From NCBI RefSeq assembly GCF_020595125.1, contig NZ_JACNMS010000004.1, positions 124,001-188,000 of the forward strand: a stretch of 64,000 bases of DNA. The letters run 5' to 3'. Shown one piece after another: positions 19,132 through 27,062 of this stretch. The notes below the pieces were generated by a model. The model saw nothing but the letters and a program-made list of their open reading frames with translations. It did not search any database and had not been told where the DNA came from. The position numbers and the translations under genes are program-made. Positions within the stretch are counted from its first letter, which is position 1. Each line of letters starts with the position of its first letter. This stretch comes from Jeotgalibacillus aurantiacus. Its GTDB lineage: Bacteria > Bacillota > Bacilli > Bacillales > Jeotgalibacillaceae.

Positions 19132-20080
19132 TGATCAGAATAAAGTATTTGATTTTAATAAAAAGCCAAAACAGACTAAGAAAAATATTGATATTGACTG
19201 GAAGAAATACCGTAAAGCAGGGATCATATCATTTCTTCTCATCTTCCTTCTGATCATTGCCCTTTTGAATGTGTTTATCGTAAAAGAAGGAGAATACCGG
19301 GTGATTCGTCAGTTTGGAGAGGTTGTTAATATTATAGAAGAGCCGGGATTACACGCGAAGATTCCGTTTGTACAGTCCGTCACGACACTCCCTAAATATC
19401 AGATGACCTATGATGTATCTGAAGCGGAAATTAACACGATGGATAAAAAGCGTATTATTATTGATAATTACGCTGTCTGGCGTATTACAGAGCCAATTAA
19501 TATGATCTCGAATGCGGGTACCATGGTCAATGCAGAATCCCGCATGGAAGAATATATTTATTCAGTTGTCCGGTCTGAGCTTGGACGATTGAATTATGAT
19601 GAGATTATAAATGATGAAAACTCTTCCAGAGGAAGCCTGAATGACCGTGTAACAGAGCGGGTCAATGAACTGCTTGAACAGGAGCAGTTCGGGATTGAAG
19701 TTGTTGACGTCCGGATGAAACAGACGAATCTTCCAGAGGCGAATGAGGAGTCCGTTTATACAAGAATGATTTCTGAGCGTCAGTCAACAGCTCAGGAATA
19801 CTTATCAATGGGTGATGCGAACAAAAACCGGATCGAAGCGAATACGGATCGTGAAGTCAGGGAGCTGCTGGCAAAAGCAAACGCGGAAGCTGATGTGATC
19901 CGTGCGGAAGGTGAAGCAGAGGCGGCCAGAATCTACAATGAAGCCTTCTCAAAAGATCCTGAGTTTTATGAGCTGTTTAGAACACTCGAGTCGTATAAAA
20001 CAACGGTGAATGATGAAACGATGATTATTTTACCTTCAGACTCACCGTACGCTTCCCTCCTGCAGGGAATAACTGAATAA
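19121..20080 (+). CDS. hflC: FtsH protease modulator HflC (SPFH protein)
   Basis: 319 residues: a basic N-terminus, one membrane span (AGIISFLLIFLLIIALLNVFIV), an SPFH domain (VKEGEYRVIRQFGEVVNIIEEPGLHAKIPF) and a coiled-coil with alternating Ala and charged residues (EVRELLAKANAEADVIRAEGEAEAARIY). Pairs with the preceding HflK; together they probably adjust FtsH activity at the membrane. ATG 19121 is chosen because GAGTGAGGG (19104-19112) precedes it; an upstream GTG at 19106 lies within that ribosome binding site. A long hairpin terminator follows. Confidence 0.88.
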   Translation: MDNNDQNKVFDFNKKPKQTKKNIDIDWKKYRKAGIISFLLIFLLIIALLNVFIVKEGEYRVIRQFGEVVNIIEEPGLHAKIPFVQSVTTLPKYQMTYDVSEAEINTMDKKRIIIDNYAVWRITEPINMISNAGTMVNAESRMEEYIYSVVRSELGRLNYDEIINDENSSRGSLNDRVTERVNELLEQEQFGIEVVDVRMKQTNLPEANEESVYTRMISERQSTAQEYLSMGDANKNRIEANTDREVRELLAKANAEADVIRAEGEAEAARIYNEAFSKDPEFYELFRTLESYKTTVNDETMIILPSDSPYASLLQGITE

Positions 20081-20093
20081 AAGTGTGCAGGTG

Positions 20094-20152
20094 CCGCTGT
20101 TTTCCCTTTCATTTTGGAAATGCTAAAATGAAGGAAGGACAGCGGCTTTTTG
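20094..20152 (+). terminator. Long hairpin terminator between hflC and polA
   Basis: GCCGCTG (20094-20100) pairs with CAGCGGC (20141-20147), with further pairing inside (CTTTCATTTT with AAAATGAAGG), then TTTTT. It lies just ahead of the polA ribosome binding site. Confidence 0.7.
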
Positions 20153-20184
20153 CTGTAATTGAACCGGAAAAGGAGTGGATCAGC

Positions 20185-22812
20185 GTGTCAAAAAAGTTGA
20201 TGCTGATTGATGGGAACAGTATTGCATACCGTGCTTTCTTTGCTTTACCGTTACTCAATAATGATAAAGGAATACATACGAATGCCATTTACGGCTTCAC
20301 AACCATGCTAATGAAATTGCTTGACGAGGAAAAACCGACTCACTTAATGGTGGCTTTTGATGCCGGTAAAACAACCTTCCGGCATAAAACCTTCTCAGAA
20401 TATAAAGGAGGACGTCAGAAAACACCACCTGAATTATCTGAGCAGTTTCCTTTTATCCGAGATCTGCTCGATGCCCACAGCATCGAATATTATGAGCTTG
20501 ATCAATACGAAGCGGATGATATTATCGGAACGCTGTCCGCGCAGGCTGAAAAAGAAGGCTTTGAGACAGTGATTGTATCAGGAGATAAAGACTTAACGCA
20601 GCTCTCGTCTGATAAAGTCAGAGTGGATATTACGAAAAAAGGAATTACCGATCTGGAGAAATATACGCCTGCACATATTGAAGAAAAGTACGGGCTGAAA
20701 CCGGATCAGATCATTGACATGAAGGGGCTTATGGGTGACGCTTCCGATAACATTCCAGGCGTTCCCGGGGTCGGTGAAAAAACAGCGATTAAGCTTCTAA
20801 AGCAATTTGGCACGCTTGAAAAAGTGTATGAATCGATCGATGAGGTAAGCGGGGCGAAGCTGAAGGAAAAGCTCTCAGATAATGAGCAGCATGCAGTCAT
20901 GAGTAAAAAACTTGCGACGATCACAAGAACGGCTCCTGTCACAGTAAAGCTTGATCAGCTCGGAAAAAAAGAAGCAGATTCTGCAAAGCTGATTAAGCTT
21001 TATAAGGAGCTTGGCTTTAATTCGCTGCTCGAAAAGCTCGACGGTCCTGCAGAAGAAAAGGTGGAGCTGAAGGAGATTCAGTGGGAAACGATTACTGACT
21101 TTGAAAAAAACAGTATTCCGGATCATGCGGAGTTATATGTGGAATTGTTCGGAGAAAATTATCATACGGCACAAATTCTCGGGATCTCTGTTCATTTCAA
21201 CGGGAAAACGTTTTTTATTTCTCCTGAGGACGCTGCTGAGTCCACTTATTTTAAAGAGTGGGTTGAAAATGATGCGGTGAAAAAGTCTGTTTATGATGCG
21301 AAGCAGTCGATCGTAGCATTCGGACGTTTAGGGATGCAGCTGAAAGGGATTGATTTCGATCTGCTCATTGCTTCCTATGTTATTGATGCTTCTGAAGCGG
21401 CGGATGATTTTGCCTCCATCGCGAAACGTCATGGTGCCGATGCTGTTCCAACGGATGAATCCGTCTATGGAAAAGGAGCTAAAAAAGCAGTACCCGACGA
21501 TGAGACGCTTCAGCAGCATGTTGCGAGAAAAGCGGCTGCGATTGGGAACATTAAAGAAACATGTATTGAATCCTTAAAGAAAAACGAGCGGTACAGCCTT
21601 TTTGAAGAGCTTGAATTGCCTCTTGCCACGGTTCTGGCTTCGATGGAACAAAAAGGGGTGAAAGTCGACATTGAACGGCTGAAAGAGATGGGTGTTGAAC
21701 TGAAAGAAAAGCTTGAGGAAATTGAGCAGAACATTTACCGCATTGCGGGTGAGGAATTTAATATCAATTCCCCAAAACAGCTTGGCGTCATTCTGTATGA
21801 AAAAATGGGGCTTCCTGCACTTAAGAAAACGAAAACAGGATACTCAACCTCTGCGGATGTGCTCGAAAAACTCAAGCCTGAACATGAAGTGATCGAACAT
21901 ATTCTGCATTTCAGACAGCTTGGTAAGCTGCAATCAACTTATATTGAGGGCTTGCTGAAGGTCATCCATGAAGATTCAAATAAAATTCATACACGCTATA
22001 ATCAGGTGCTGACCCAGACTGGACGACTGAGTTCAACGGACCCTAACCTGCAGAACATTCCAATCCGTCTTGAGGAAGGGCGTAAAATCCGTCAGGCTTT
22101 TGTGCCATCAAAAGAAGGATGGGTCATGTTCGCGGCGGATTATTCCCAGATCGAGTTGCGTGTGCTTGCCCATATTTCAGACGATGAAGGGCTGAAGGAG
22201 GCGTTCCATGAGGGATTGGACATTCATACTAAGACGGCTATGGATGTATTTGGTGTGGCAAAAGAGGAAGTCACGTCCGATATGCGCCGTCATGCGAAAG
22301 CCGTTAACTTTGGTATCGTCTATGGCATCAGTGATTACGGCCTTTCGCAAAGCCTGGATATTCCGAGGAAAGAGGCAGCGGAATTTATTAAACGTTACCT
22401 TGAAAGCTATCCGAAAGTAAAAGAATACATGGACGATATTATTCATGAAGCGAAACAAAAAGGGTATGTGGAAACGCTGCTGCATCGCAGAAGATATATC
22501 CCGGAGATCACAAGCCGTAATTTTAACGTGAGAGGTTTTGCAGAGCGGACTGCGATGAACACTCCGATTCAGGGAACCGCCGCAGACATTATCAAAAAGG
22601 CCATGATTGAAATGGATGAAACGCTGAATCGTGAAAACCTGAAAGCCCGAATGCTGCTCCAGGTACACGATGAACTGATTTTTGAATGTCCGAAGGATGA
22701 AGTGAAAAAGCTTGAAAAACTCGTACCAGAAGTGATGGAAGCGGCTGTTGAGTTATCCGTTCCGCTGAAGGTGGATTATTCATACGGCGACACCTGGTAC
22801 GATGCTAAATAA
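20185..22812 (+). CDS. polA: DNA polymerase I
   Basis: Gap filling and Okazaki-primer removal. 875 residues: N-terminal 5' nuclease (LMLIDGNSIAYRAFFALP; DQYEADDIIG; DNIPGVPGVGEKTA helix-hairpin-helix), a central 3'-5' exonuclease-like domain, and the C-terminal polymerase (SSTDPNLQNIPIR, AADYSQIELRVLAH motif A, RRHAKAVNFGIVYG motif B, LLQVHDELIFE motif C). The exonuclease motif with paired acidic residues is replaced (LYVELFGENYH), so proofreading is probably lost, as in Geobacillus PolI. GTG 20185 with AAAAGGAGTGG upstream gives the proper N-terminus; the 34 extra upstream codons overlap the terminator hairpin. Confidence 0.96.
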   Translation: MSKKLMLIDGNSIAYRAFFALPLLNNDKGIHTNAIYGFTTMLMKLLDEEKPTHLMVAFDAGKTTFRHKTFSEYKGGRQKTPPELSEQFPFIRDLLDAHSIEYYELDQYEADDIIGTLSAQAEKEGFETVIVSGDKDLTQLSSDKVRVDITKKGITDLEKYTPAHIEEKYGLKPDQIIDMKGLMGDASDNIPGVPGVGEKTAIKLLKQFGTLEKVYESIDEVSGAKLKEKLSDNEQHAVMSKKLATITRTAPVTVKLDQLGKKEADSAKLIKLYKELGFNSLLEKLDGPAEEKVELKEIQWETITDFEKNSIPDHAELYVELFGENYHTAQILGISVHFNGKTFFISPEDAAESTYFKEWVENDAVKKSVYDAKQSIVAFGRLGMQLKGIDFDLLIASYVIDASEAADDFASIAKRHGADAVPTDESVYGKGAKKAVPDDETLQQHVARKAAAIGNIKETCIESLKKNERYSLFEELELPLATVLASMEQKGVKVDIERLKEMGVELKEKLEEIEQNIYRIAGEEFNINSPKQLGVILYEKMGLPALKKTKTGYSTSADVLEKLKPEHEVIEHILHFRQLGKLQSTYIEGLLKVIHEDSNKIHTRYNQVLTQTGRLSSTDPNLQNIPIRLEEGRKIRQAFVPSKEGWVMFAADYSQIELRVLAHISDDEGLKEAFHEGLDIHTKTAMDVFGVAKEEVTSDMRRHAKAVNFGIVYGISDYGLSQSLDIPRKEAAEFIKRYLESYPKVKEYMDDIIHEAKQKGYVETLLHRRRYIPEITSRNFNVRGFAERTAMNTPIQGTAADIIKKAMIEMDETLNRENLKARMLLQVHDELIFECPKDEVKKLEKLVPEVMEAAVELSVPLKVDYSYGDTWYDAK

Positions 22813-22832
22813 AGTGGAAGGAGCGGGTAAGG

Positions 22833-23705
22833 ATGCCGGAACTTCCCGAAGTAGAACATGTAAAAAGGGGCCTCACACCTAAAATTGCGGGATTGACAAT
22901 TGTTGAAACTGTGTTTTCCCAAACGGTCATCAATGCCCACGAATCAGGGAGAAAAGCGGTTATTAAAGGAGAAGGTCTTGACTATTTCAGAAGCTCAGTT
23001 ATGAATGCCGAGATTGAAACAGTAGACAGGAGAAGCAAATATTTATTGTTCAGGCTGAAAAAAGATGACCGTACTGAATGGATTTTGTCCCATTTAGGCA
23101 TGACCGGGGCTTGGTTTGTCGTGAATGATGTAGAAGAAATTGGGGAGCTCAGATTCCGGAATCATGTGCACGTCATTTTTACCCTTTCCAATGAGCAGCT
23201 GCTCGTGTACTCGGATATCCGAAGATTCGGTGAGATGAGGCATCTTAAAGATCAGTCTGATCACCCGCCTCTCCTTGCCATCGGTCCGGAGCCTTTTGAT
23301 GCCGATGCTGAGAGCCGGTTTTTAGAAGCGCTGGAATGGACGAGATTCAGCCAAAAGCCGATCAAAGAATCGATTATGCATCATTCAGTCATTGCAGGCT
23401 GCGGCAATATTTACGCAACCGAAGCACTGTTCAGGGCGAGGGTGAATCCGAAAAGAAAGACGGAGCGCTTAAGTCTTCAGAAGAAAAAAGAGCTGTTCGG
23501 CCATATTGTGGACGTGTTGAAAGAAGGCATTGAAGCGGGTGGCAGCAGTATTTCTGACTACCGTAATGTCAATGGTGAAGCAGGCGGGATGCAGGAAAGA
23601 CTGCAAATGTACGCAAAATCAGCGTGTCCATTATGCGGATACGAAGTGAAAAAAGCCGTGATCGGTGGCCGTACGTCTCACTACTGTCCGAAATGCCAGC
23701 GTTAA
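22833..23705 (+). CDS. mutM: Formamidopyrimidine-DNA glycosylase
   Basis: Removes 8-oxoguanine and ring-opened purines, then cuts the abasic site. 290 residues; after Met removal the N-terminal catalytic PELPEVE is intact. The middle holds the H2TH region (SIMHHSVIAGCGNIYATEALFRARVNP) and the C-terminus a zinc finger CPLC...CPKC (residues about 267-288). It is slightly longer than the usual 270-280. ATG 22833 lies 20 bp after polA with GGAAGGAG upstream. The polA-mutM-coaE order is that of B. subtilis, except that ytaF is not present between mutM and coaE. Confidence 0.95.
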   Translation: MPELPEVEHVKRGLTPKIAGLTIVETVFSQTVINAHESGRKAVIKGEGLDYFRSSVMNAEIETVDRRSKYLLFRLKKDDRTEWILSHLGMTGAWFVVNDVEEIGELRFRNHVHVIFTLSNEQLLVYSDIRRFGEMRHLKDQSDHPPLLAIGPEPFDADAESRFLEALEWTRFSQKPIKESIMHHSVIAGCGNIYATEALFRARVNPKRKTERLSLQKKKELFGHIVDVLKEGIEAGGSSISDYRNVNGEAGGMQERLQMYAKSACPLCGYEVKKAVIGGRTSHYCPKCQR

Positions 23706-23724
23706 CAGAAAGGATTTGTTGCAC

Positions 23725-24321
23725 ATGATCATTGGACTGACCGGAAGTATCGCTACCGGTAAAAGTACGGTAGCGAACGAATTGATAAATAGAGGGTTTA
23801 CCGTCATTGATGCGGATCAATCAGCAAAAAAAGTGGTGGAACCGGGACAGGAAGCAAACCTGAAAATCAGGGAAGTGTTCGGTGACGACTTTTTCCTTGA
23901 AAACGGTGAACTGGATCGTGTCAAAATGGGGAACGAAATTTTTCGCAACCCGGATCAGCGTCAAAAGCTTAATGAAATTGTTCACCCTGCTGTCAGGCAG
24001 GACATGCTCAGACAAAAGGATGAAGCACTTGCTTCAGGTAAGACCACGATCTTTTTAGACATTCCACTGCTGTTTGAGAGTAAGCTGCAATGGATGGTTG
24101 AGAAAATCCTTGTTGTGTATGCAGAAGCGGCTGTGCAAAAAAAGCGTCTGATGGATCGCAACGGATACTCAGAGCAGGAAGCACTGGACCGGATTCAGTC
24201 ACAGATTCCAGCTGAAGAGAAAAAACAGCTGGCTGATGCTTTTCTCGACAACAGCGGTGACCTGGCTGATACGATCGGACAGCTGGATGAAGTGATTAAA
24301 CAGTGGGATCTGAAACCATAA
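23725..24321 (+). CDS. coaE: Dephospho-CoA kinase
   Basis: Last step of coenzyme A synthesis: ATP-dependent phosphorylation of the 3'-hydroxyl of dephospho-CoA. 198 residues with an N-terminal P-loop GLTGSIATGKST (residues 4-15), VIDADQSAKKVVEPG (adenine/CoA site), HPAVRQDM, and FLDIPLLFES. ATG 23725 follows AGAAAGG; an upstream in-frame start lies inside mutM and would add 20 residues before the P-loop. A strong terminator follows, separating it from gapB. Confidence 0.95.
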   Translation: MIIGLTGSIATGKSTVANELINRGFTVIDADQSAKKVVEPGQEANLKIREVFGDDFFLENGELDRVKMGNEIFRNPDQRQKLNEIVHPAVRQDMLRQKDEALASGKTTIFLDIPLLFESKLQWMVEKILVVYAEAAVQKKRLMDRNGYSEQEALDRIQSQIPAEEKKQLADAFLDNSGDLADTIGQLDEVIKQWDLKP

Positions 24322-24349
24322 TATTGAGGTTTGAAAAATACTTACATTT

Positions 24350-24390
24350 AAAAGCCGGAGCCGACTCTTTTTGAGCGGCACCGGCTTTTT
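24350..24390 (+). terminator. Terminator after coaE
   Basis: AAAAGCCGG (24350-24358) with CCGGCTTTT (24381-24389), inner GCCG / CGGC and CTC/GAG pairs, ending in a T-run. Confidence 0.88.
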
Positions 24391-24441
24391 ATGTTGCAAA
24401 ACATAAGATTGGCAAAATCGTGAAAAATACCAATTAGGTCT

Positions 24442-24470
24442 TTGCAAACGCTTTTAATATGTTATACTAT
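24442..24470 (+). promoter_or_regulatory. gapB promoter with cre-like overlap
   Basis: TTGCAA (24442-24447), 17 bases, TACTAT (24465-24470). TGCAAACGCTTTTA over the -35 fits the cre consensus at 12 of 14 positions. The -10 is covered by a CcpN-type site. Confidence 0.65.
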
Positions 24471-24501
24471 TTTTAGTTATTTTGATTATAAGTATAACAT
24501 T
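24458..24501. promoter_or_regulatory. Paired inverted CcpN operators at gapB
   Basis: TATGTTATACT (24458-24468) fits the CcpN consensus TRTGHYATAYW at all 11 positions and overlaps the -10. AGTATAACATT (24491-24501) is the same motif on the other strand with one mismatch. CcpN represses gapB during glycolytic growth in B. subtilis through two sites at this promoter (established). ccpN itself is not in the window. Confidence 0.75.
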
Positions 24502-24516
24502 ATTAGGGGGATCCTC

Positions 24517-25554
24517 ATGAAAAAAACGAACATTGCCATTAATGGATTTGGCCGCATTGGCCGAATGGTGTTTAGAAAAGCGATTATGGAGGACAATTTG
24601 AATCTTGTAGCCATCAATGCAAGCTACCCTCCGGAAACACTTGCGCACCTCATTAAATATGATTCCACTCATGGAGCGTTTGCGGCTGAAGTGTCCGCTG
24701 ACGAGGATTCATTAACTGTAAACGGAAAGAAAATTCTGCTTGTAAATGACCGTAACCCGGAGAATCTTCCGTGGGCACGTCTTCAAATTGATATTGTGAT
24801 TGAGGCTACAGGGAAATTTAATGCACGTGATAAAGCAGCTCTTCATTTAAACGCTGGCGCTAAGAAAGTTGTATTAACAGCACCTGGTAAACAGGAAGAT
24901 GTCATGATTGTGATGGGCGTTAACGAAGACGCACTTGATGTTCACCAGCACGATGTCATCTCAAATGCTTCCTGCACGACAAATTGTCTTGCTCCGGTAG
25001 CAAAAATTCTTGATGAAGAATTCGGTATTGAAAACGGTCTTATGACGACTGTGCATGCCTATACGAACGACCAGAAAAACATTGATAATCCGCATAAGGA
25101 TCTGCGCCGTGCACGTTCATGCGGACAGTCTATTATCCCGACTTCAACAGGTGCAGCGAAAGCGTTAGGAAAAGTTTTGCCGAACCTTCAGGGTAAACTG
25201 CACGGAATGGCGCTGCGCGTTCCAACACCAAACGTATCGCTCGTTGATCTTGTTGTAGATGTAAAACGGGAAGTGACAGTGGATGAAGTGAACGCAGCTT
25301 TTAAACGCGCTGCTGAAAATGAACTGAATGGGATTGTTGCATTTACAGCAGAACCGCTCGTATCGATTGATTTCAACACAAATCCAAACTCCGCGATCAT
25401 CGACGGTCTGTCCACAATGGTCATGGGGGCTACAAAAGTTAAAGTACTTGCATGGTACGATAACGAATGGGGCTACTCATGCAGAGTCGTTGACCTCGTT
25501 CAGCACCTCGCTCACCAGATGGATCAGTCACATAGAGAAGTAACGGCTTCATAA
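24517..25554 (+). CDS. gapB: Glyceraldehyde-3-phosphate dehydrogenase, gluconeogenic type
   Basis: 345 residues. NAD(P)-binding NIAINGFGRIGRMVFRKA at the start, catalytic cysteine in SNASCTTNCLAP, and NPNSAIIDGLS / WYDNEWGYSCRVVDL near the end. It is called GapB rather than GapA because of the INASYPPETLAHLIKYDSTHG-type segment after the first strand, as in B. subtilis GapB, which prefers NADP and runs toward gluconeogenesis. Position after coaE and before speD and the paired CcpN sites agree. ATG 24517 follows AGGGGG. Confidence 0.95.
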   Translation: MKKTNIAINGFGRIGRMVFRKAIMEDNLNLVAINASYPPETLAHLIKYDSTHGAFAAEVSADEDSLTVNGKKILLVNDRNPENLPWARLQIDIVIEATGKFNARDKAALHLNAGAKKVVLTAPGKQEDVMIVMGVNEDALDVHQHDVISNASCTTNCLAPVAKILDEEFGIENGLMTTVHAYTNDQKNIDNPHKDLRRARSCGQSIIPTSTGAAKALGKVLPNLQGKLHGMALRVPTPNVSLVDLVVDVKREVTVDEVNAAFKRAAENELNGIVAFTAEPLVSIDFNTNPNSAIIDGLSTMVMGATKVKVLAWYDNEWGYSCRVVDLVQHLAHQMDQSHREVTAS

Positions 25555-25558
25555 GATG

Positions 25559-25590
25559 AAAACTCCTGCCATGGCGGCAGGAGTTTTTTA
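25559..25590 (+). terminator. Terminator after gapB
   Basis: AACTCCTGCC / GGCAGGAGTT stem (25561-25570, 25576-25585), five-base loop, T-run. Confidence 0.92.
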
Positions 25591-25652
25591 TATGGCAGAG
25601 TCTTTTTTCCTGTAATAGCTGGTGCGAGTGAAACGAATGGTTCAAATTTTTG

Positions 25653-25838
25653 TTATCAGCAGAACTGGCGTCTCTATCGACAGTAATCTGAGGTCTATCG
25701 ACGATTCGAAGCCTTCTATCAACATTTACATCCCTGCTAACGACAAAACCAATCCACTGCGGAGGACTATCAACAATATAAAGCGTGCGATCAACAACCA
25801 TTGTCCTCCTTACGACAGTGCGGATCGTGCTATCGACA
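25653..25838. repeat. 21-bp phased array of degenerate CTATCRACA 9-mers (array 1)
   Basis: Nine 9-mers related to CTATC(A/G)ACA begin at 25653, 25674, 25695, 25716, 25737, 25767, 25788, 25809 and 25830. Steps are 21,21,21,21,30,21,21,21 bases. Spacers of 12 bases (one of 21) share little. All units have the same orientation. Reading frames cross the array on both strands because every step is a multiple of three (plus-strand heptads such as SIDSNLR, SIDDSKP, SINIYIP), but none has a ribosome binding site. The array fills the gap between the gapB terminator and the speD promoter. No function is known to me. Confidence 0.85.
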
Positions 25839-25977
25839 TTTACAGATTTCATTTTAAAGAAATCTCGCAAGTCCGGGTGATATCATCAGCTCCTTTCTCG
25901 CGCGTGGAAGCGTTCTAACATTGTCATTGACAATCCTAAAAATAACCTTTTACATATCTCTATTTCAAAACAAGTTA

Positions 25978-26006
25978 TTGCAAAACCTTTCAAAAAAACG
26001 TATACT
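25978..26006 (+). promoter_or_regulatory. speD promoter
   Basis: TTGCAA (25978-25983), 17 bases, TATACT (26001-26006). An alternative lies upstream: TTGACA (25927-25932) with TTACAT 17 bases on, inside the inverted repeat ATTGTCA-T-TGACAAT (25920-25934). Either would give a long speD leader. Confidence 0.7.
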
Positions 26007-26059
26007 GTTTTTCGTGATCTTATTTCGGTTCCACACAACATAACTTTCTGCTTAAAGGG

Positions 26060-26132
26060 TTAGGACCTCATCGGACTAACTTTCCCCCGTGGCAGTCAGT
26101 GTCTGACCAACCGGATGAGTTCAAATTTTGTT
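26060..26132 (+). other. Structured speD 5' leader
   Basis: CCTCATCGG (from 26067) can pair with CCGGATGAG (26111-26119), and GTCAG-TGT-CTGAC (26095-26105, approximate) forms an inner hairpin. These lie between promoter and ribosome binding site. No named riboswitch is recognised. It could regulate translation of speD in response to polyamines (speculative). Confidence 0.4.
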
Positions 26133-26147
26133 AAGGGGGAACGATCA

Positions 26148-26528
26148 ATGGAAACTATGGGTCGTCATGTAATTGCAGAATTATGGGGCTGTGACTTTGA
26201 AAAGTTAAACAGCATGGAGTTAATCGAACAGACATTTGTCGATGCTGCTCTGAAATCAGGAGCAGAAGTCAGAGAAGTGGCATTTCACAAATTTGCACCG
26301 CAGGGAGTAAGTGGCGTTGTGATTATTTCTGAATCACACCTTACAATTCACAGCTTCCCGGAGCATGGTTACGCGAGTATTGACGTATACACATGCGGGG
26401 ACCTGGATCCGACAATCGCAGCAGATTATATCGCTGAAGCGCTTGGTGCACAAACACGTGAGACTGTTGAAGTGCCAAGAGGCATGGGTCCTGTTAAAGT
26501 TGGTAAACCTGCTATTAGTGCCGTTTAA
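26148..26528 (+). CDS. speD: S-adenosylmethionine decarboxylase proenzyme
   Basis: Makes decarboxylated SAM, the aminopropyl donor for spermidine. 126 residues, the same as B. subtilis SpeD. The self-cleavage site is intact: [14 protein letters not shown], with cleavage expected between Glu62 and Ser63 to create the pyruvoyl group. ATG 26148 has AAGGGGGA upstream; an earlier in-frame start at 26115 lies within the leader structure. A terminator follows directly. Neighbouring gapB and nrdR match B. subtilis order. Confidence 0.96.
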   Translation: METMGRHVIAELWGCDFEKLNSMELIEQTFVDAALKSGAEVREVAFHKFAPQGVSGVVIISESHLTIHSFPEHGYASIDVYTCGDLDPTIAADYIAEALGAQTRETVEVPRGMGPVKVGKPAISAV

Positions 26529-26545
26529 TAGAATATTGACCGTTC

Positions 26546-26575
26546 AGGAGGATGCCTTTGTGCATCCTCTTTTTA
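26546..26575 (+). terminator. Terminator after speD
   Basis: GAGGATGC (26548-26555) / GCATCCTC (26562-26569), six-base loop, then TTTTTT. Confidence 0.9.
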
Positions 26576-26599
26576 TATACTTATTAAATGGTGAAATCG

Positions 26600-26652
26600 G
26601 GCTGGACTCACCTGTCGCTTTCCGCCAAAGGAGTCTTCTGATGAGTCCAGCC
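26600..26652 (+). repeat. Dispersed hairpin repeat, copy C (minimal form)
   Basis: Arms GGCTGGACTCA (26600-26610) and its exact complement (26642-26652) flank only 31 bases, TCGCTTTCCGCC...AGGAGTCTTC, i.e. the two core edges without the central hairpin. The 3' flank (26653-26709) resembles the 3' flank of copy D, so C and D look like a diverged tandem pair. Confidence 0.75.
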
Positions 26653-26709
26653 TTCTTTGAGAAGCAATTCATTTTCTTAGGGTTAGTGATAGGAGAAGTA
26701 TAAAAAGCC

Positions 26710-26822
26710 GGGCAGGGCCGCAGCCTACGCTTTCCGTGGCCGGGCGGTGAACCCCTTGTGCTTCGCACAATGGTTTCACCTGTCCCTTTCCGCCACAGGA
26801 GTCTCCGGCTGCGGCCCTGCCC
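26710..26822 (+). repeat. Dispersed hairpin repeat, copy D (long form, forward)
   Basis: Perfect 16-bp arms (GGGCAGGGCCGCAGCC at 26710-26725; complement at 26807-26822) around an 81-base core: CGCTTTCCGTGGCCGGGCGG, an inner hairpin GGTGAA...TTGTGC-TTC-GCACAA...TTCACC, and TTTCCGCCACAGGAGTCTCC. With copy C it fills the speD-27063 gap; the following 240 bases hold an AT-rich stretch and no clear promoter. Confidence 0.85.
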
Positions 26823-27062
26823 TCTTTGAAACGTATTACATTTTCTTAAGGCAGTTAGTAATAGAAAAATACAAGGCCGACTCTTGTGGGATCTTCAAAT
26901 CTTATGATGTTAAGGAAAGGTAAGGGAAACAAAACGGATAAGCAATGATTTTTAAACCGTACATATAATTTGAAACGTCTTTTGTGGCGTTTTGACGTGT
27001 GTTTTTATTTATTCGACAAAAACTGATAGAATGGATATACAGAGTTTAGAGGAGGAATGACG

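Noticed and set aside
25653-25838. Array units as DnaA boxes (TTATNCACA)
   Set aside because: CTATCRACA differs at the first and, more importantly, the sixth position in nearly all units, and no replication origin genes lie nearby.
25653-25838. Arrays 1-3 as CRISPR
   Set aside because: Repeats are 9 bases, degenerate, with 12-base spacers; no cas genes are present.
25622-25918. 98-codon plus-strand and 143-codon minus-strand open frames over array 1
   Set aside because: Both exist because every array step is a multiple of three and the repeated 9-mer lacks stops. Neither has a ribosome binding site, the minus frame runs into gapB, and array 2 is open on only one strand.
26971-27000. TGAAAC at 26971 as a third sigma-W promoter before the cytosolic protein gene
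   Set aside because: The nearest CGT-type -10 lies at 19-base spacing and reads CGTGTG, outside the accepted form.
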